DNA from: Corallococcus sp. AS-1-6 | Lineage (GTDB): Bacteria > Myxococcota > Myxococcia > Myxococcales > Myxococcaceae | Direction: 5' to 3' | Assembly: GCF_020037015.1 (NCBI RefSeq) | Contig: NZ_JAIQDE010000004.1 | Location: 332,098-396,097 of the forward strand | DNA: 64,000 nt | In this document: positions 52,920-64,000 of the stretch, piece by piece | How positions within the stretch are numbered: the stretch's first letter is position 1 | Layout: each line of letters starts with the position of its first letter | Program-made: the position numbers and the translations under genes | The notes under the pieces: generated by a model | The model's input: only the letters and a program-made list of their open reading frames with translations | The model's database searches: none | What the model was told of the DNA's origin: nothing

Positions 52920-64000
<11,081 letters not shown>

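Overview
The window looks like chromosomal DNA of a myxobacterium, most likely Corallococcus or a close relative. It is very GC-rich, its genes are dense, and several of its protein families are essentially confined to this group: an MXAN_5187-type protein, a TIGR02265/DUF2378 protein, a TIGR02269 lipoprotein, and a double-CXXCG (TIGR02264) protein. Placement is by recognition of families, not by a database search.

Layout. Bases 1-11000 hold the tail of an unknown gene, an MXAN_5187-type membrane protein, and a minus-strand row of five main genes: TPR protein, class A penicillin-binding protein, VCBS-repeat protein, solute-binding-protein-like gene, and HAMP histidine kinase. Both junctions around the solute-binding gene carry 78-bp tandem repeats. 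Bases 11135-14474 hold exonuclease III, threonine synthase, and a lipoprotein plus CXXCG pair that resembles the SitA/SitI kin-discrimination toxin/immunity modules. Bases 14476-25341 are mostly housekeeping and signalling genes: GH31 glucosidase, GMC oxidoreductase, histidine kinase, dGTPase, SRAP protein, and receiver protein. Bases 25459-28176 encode a hybrid histidine kinase.

Bases 28198-35764 form a minus-strand cluster: CotH kinase-like lipoprotein, VTC-type polyphosphate polymerase, OprO/P-like porin, dTMP kinase fused to nine 27-residue repeats, DUF4956 membrane protein, and lidless Hsp70. CotH, VTC and DUF4956 genes recur together elsewhere, so this may be a phosphate or polyphosphate-linked surface system. 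Bases 35917-40848 hold a GIY-YIG protein, two unknowns, a sigma-54 activator, and a Cys-rich Pal-like lipoprotein. Bases 40872-50528 are a complete chemosensory operon: two CheW, two six-TM receptors, CheA-REC hybrid, CheB, and CheR.

The strongest unusual feature is at 51473-52597. This secreted-protein gene is interrupted by one in-frame UGA, followed at the canonical distance by a perfect 8-bp hairpin with a GGUCUG loop, which is a bacterial SECIS element. UGA occupies the second position of a C-G-U motif just before a GGLARR motif, so I read the gene as a selenoprotein, not a pseudogene. From 52920 to the window end runs one uninterrupted NRPS gene with three complete C-A-T modules of exactly 1057 residues and the start of a fourth.
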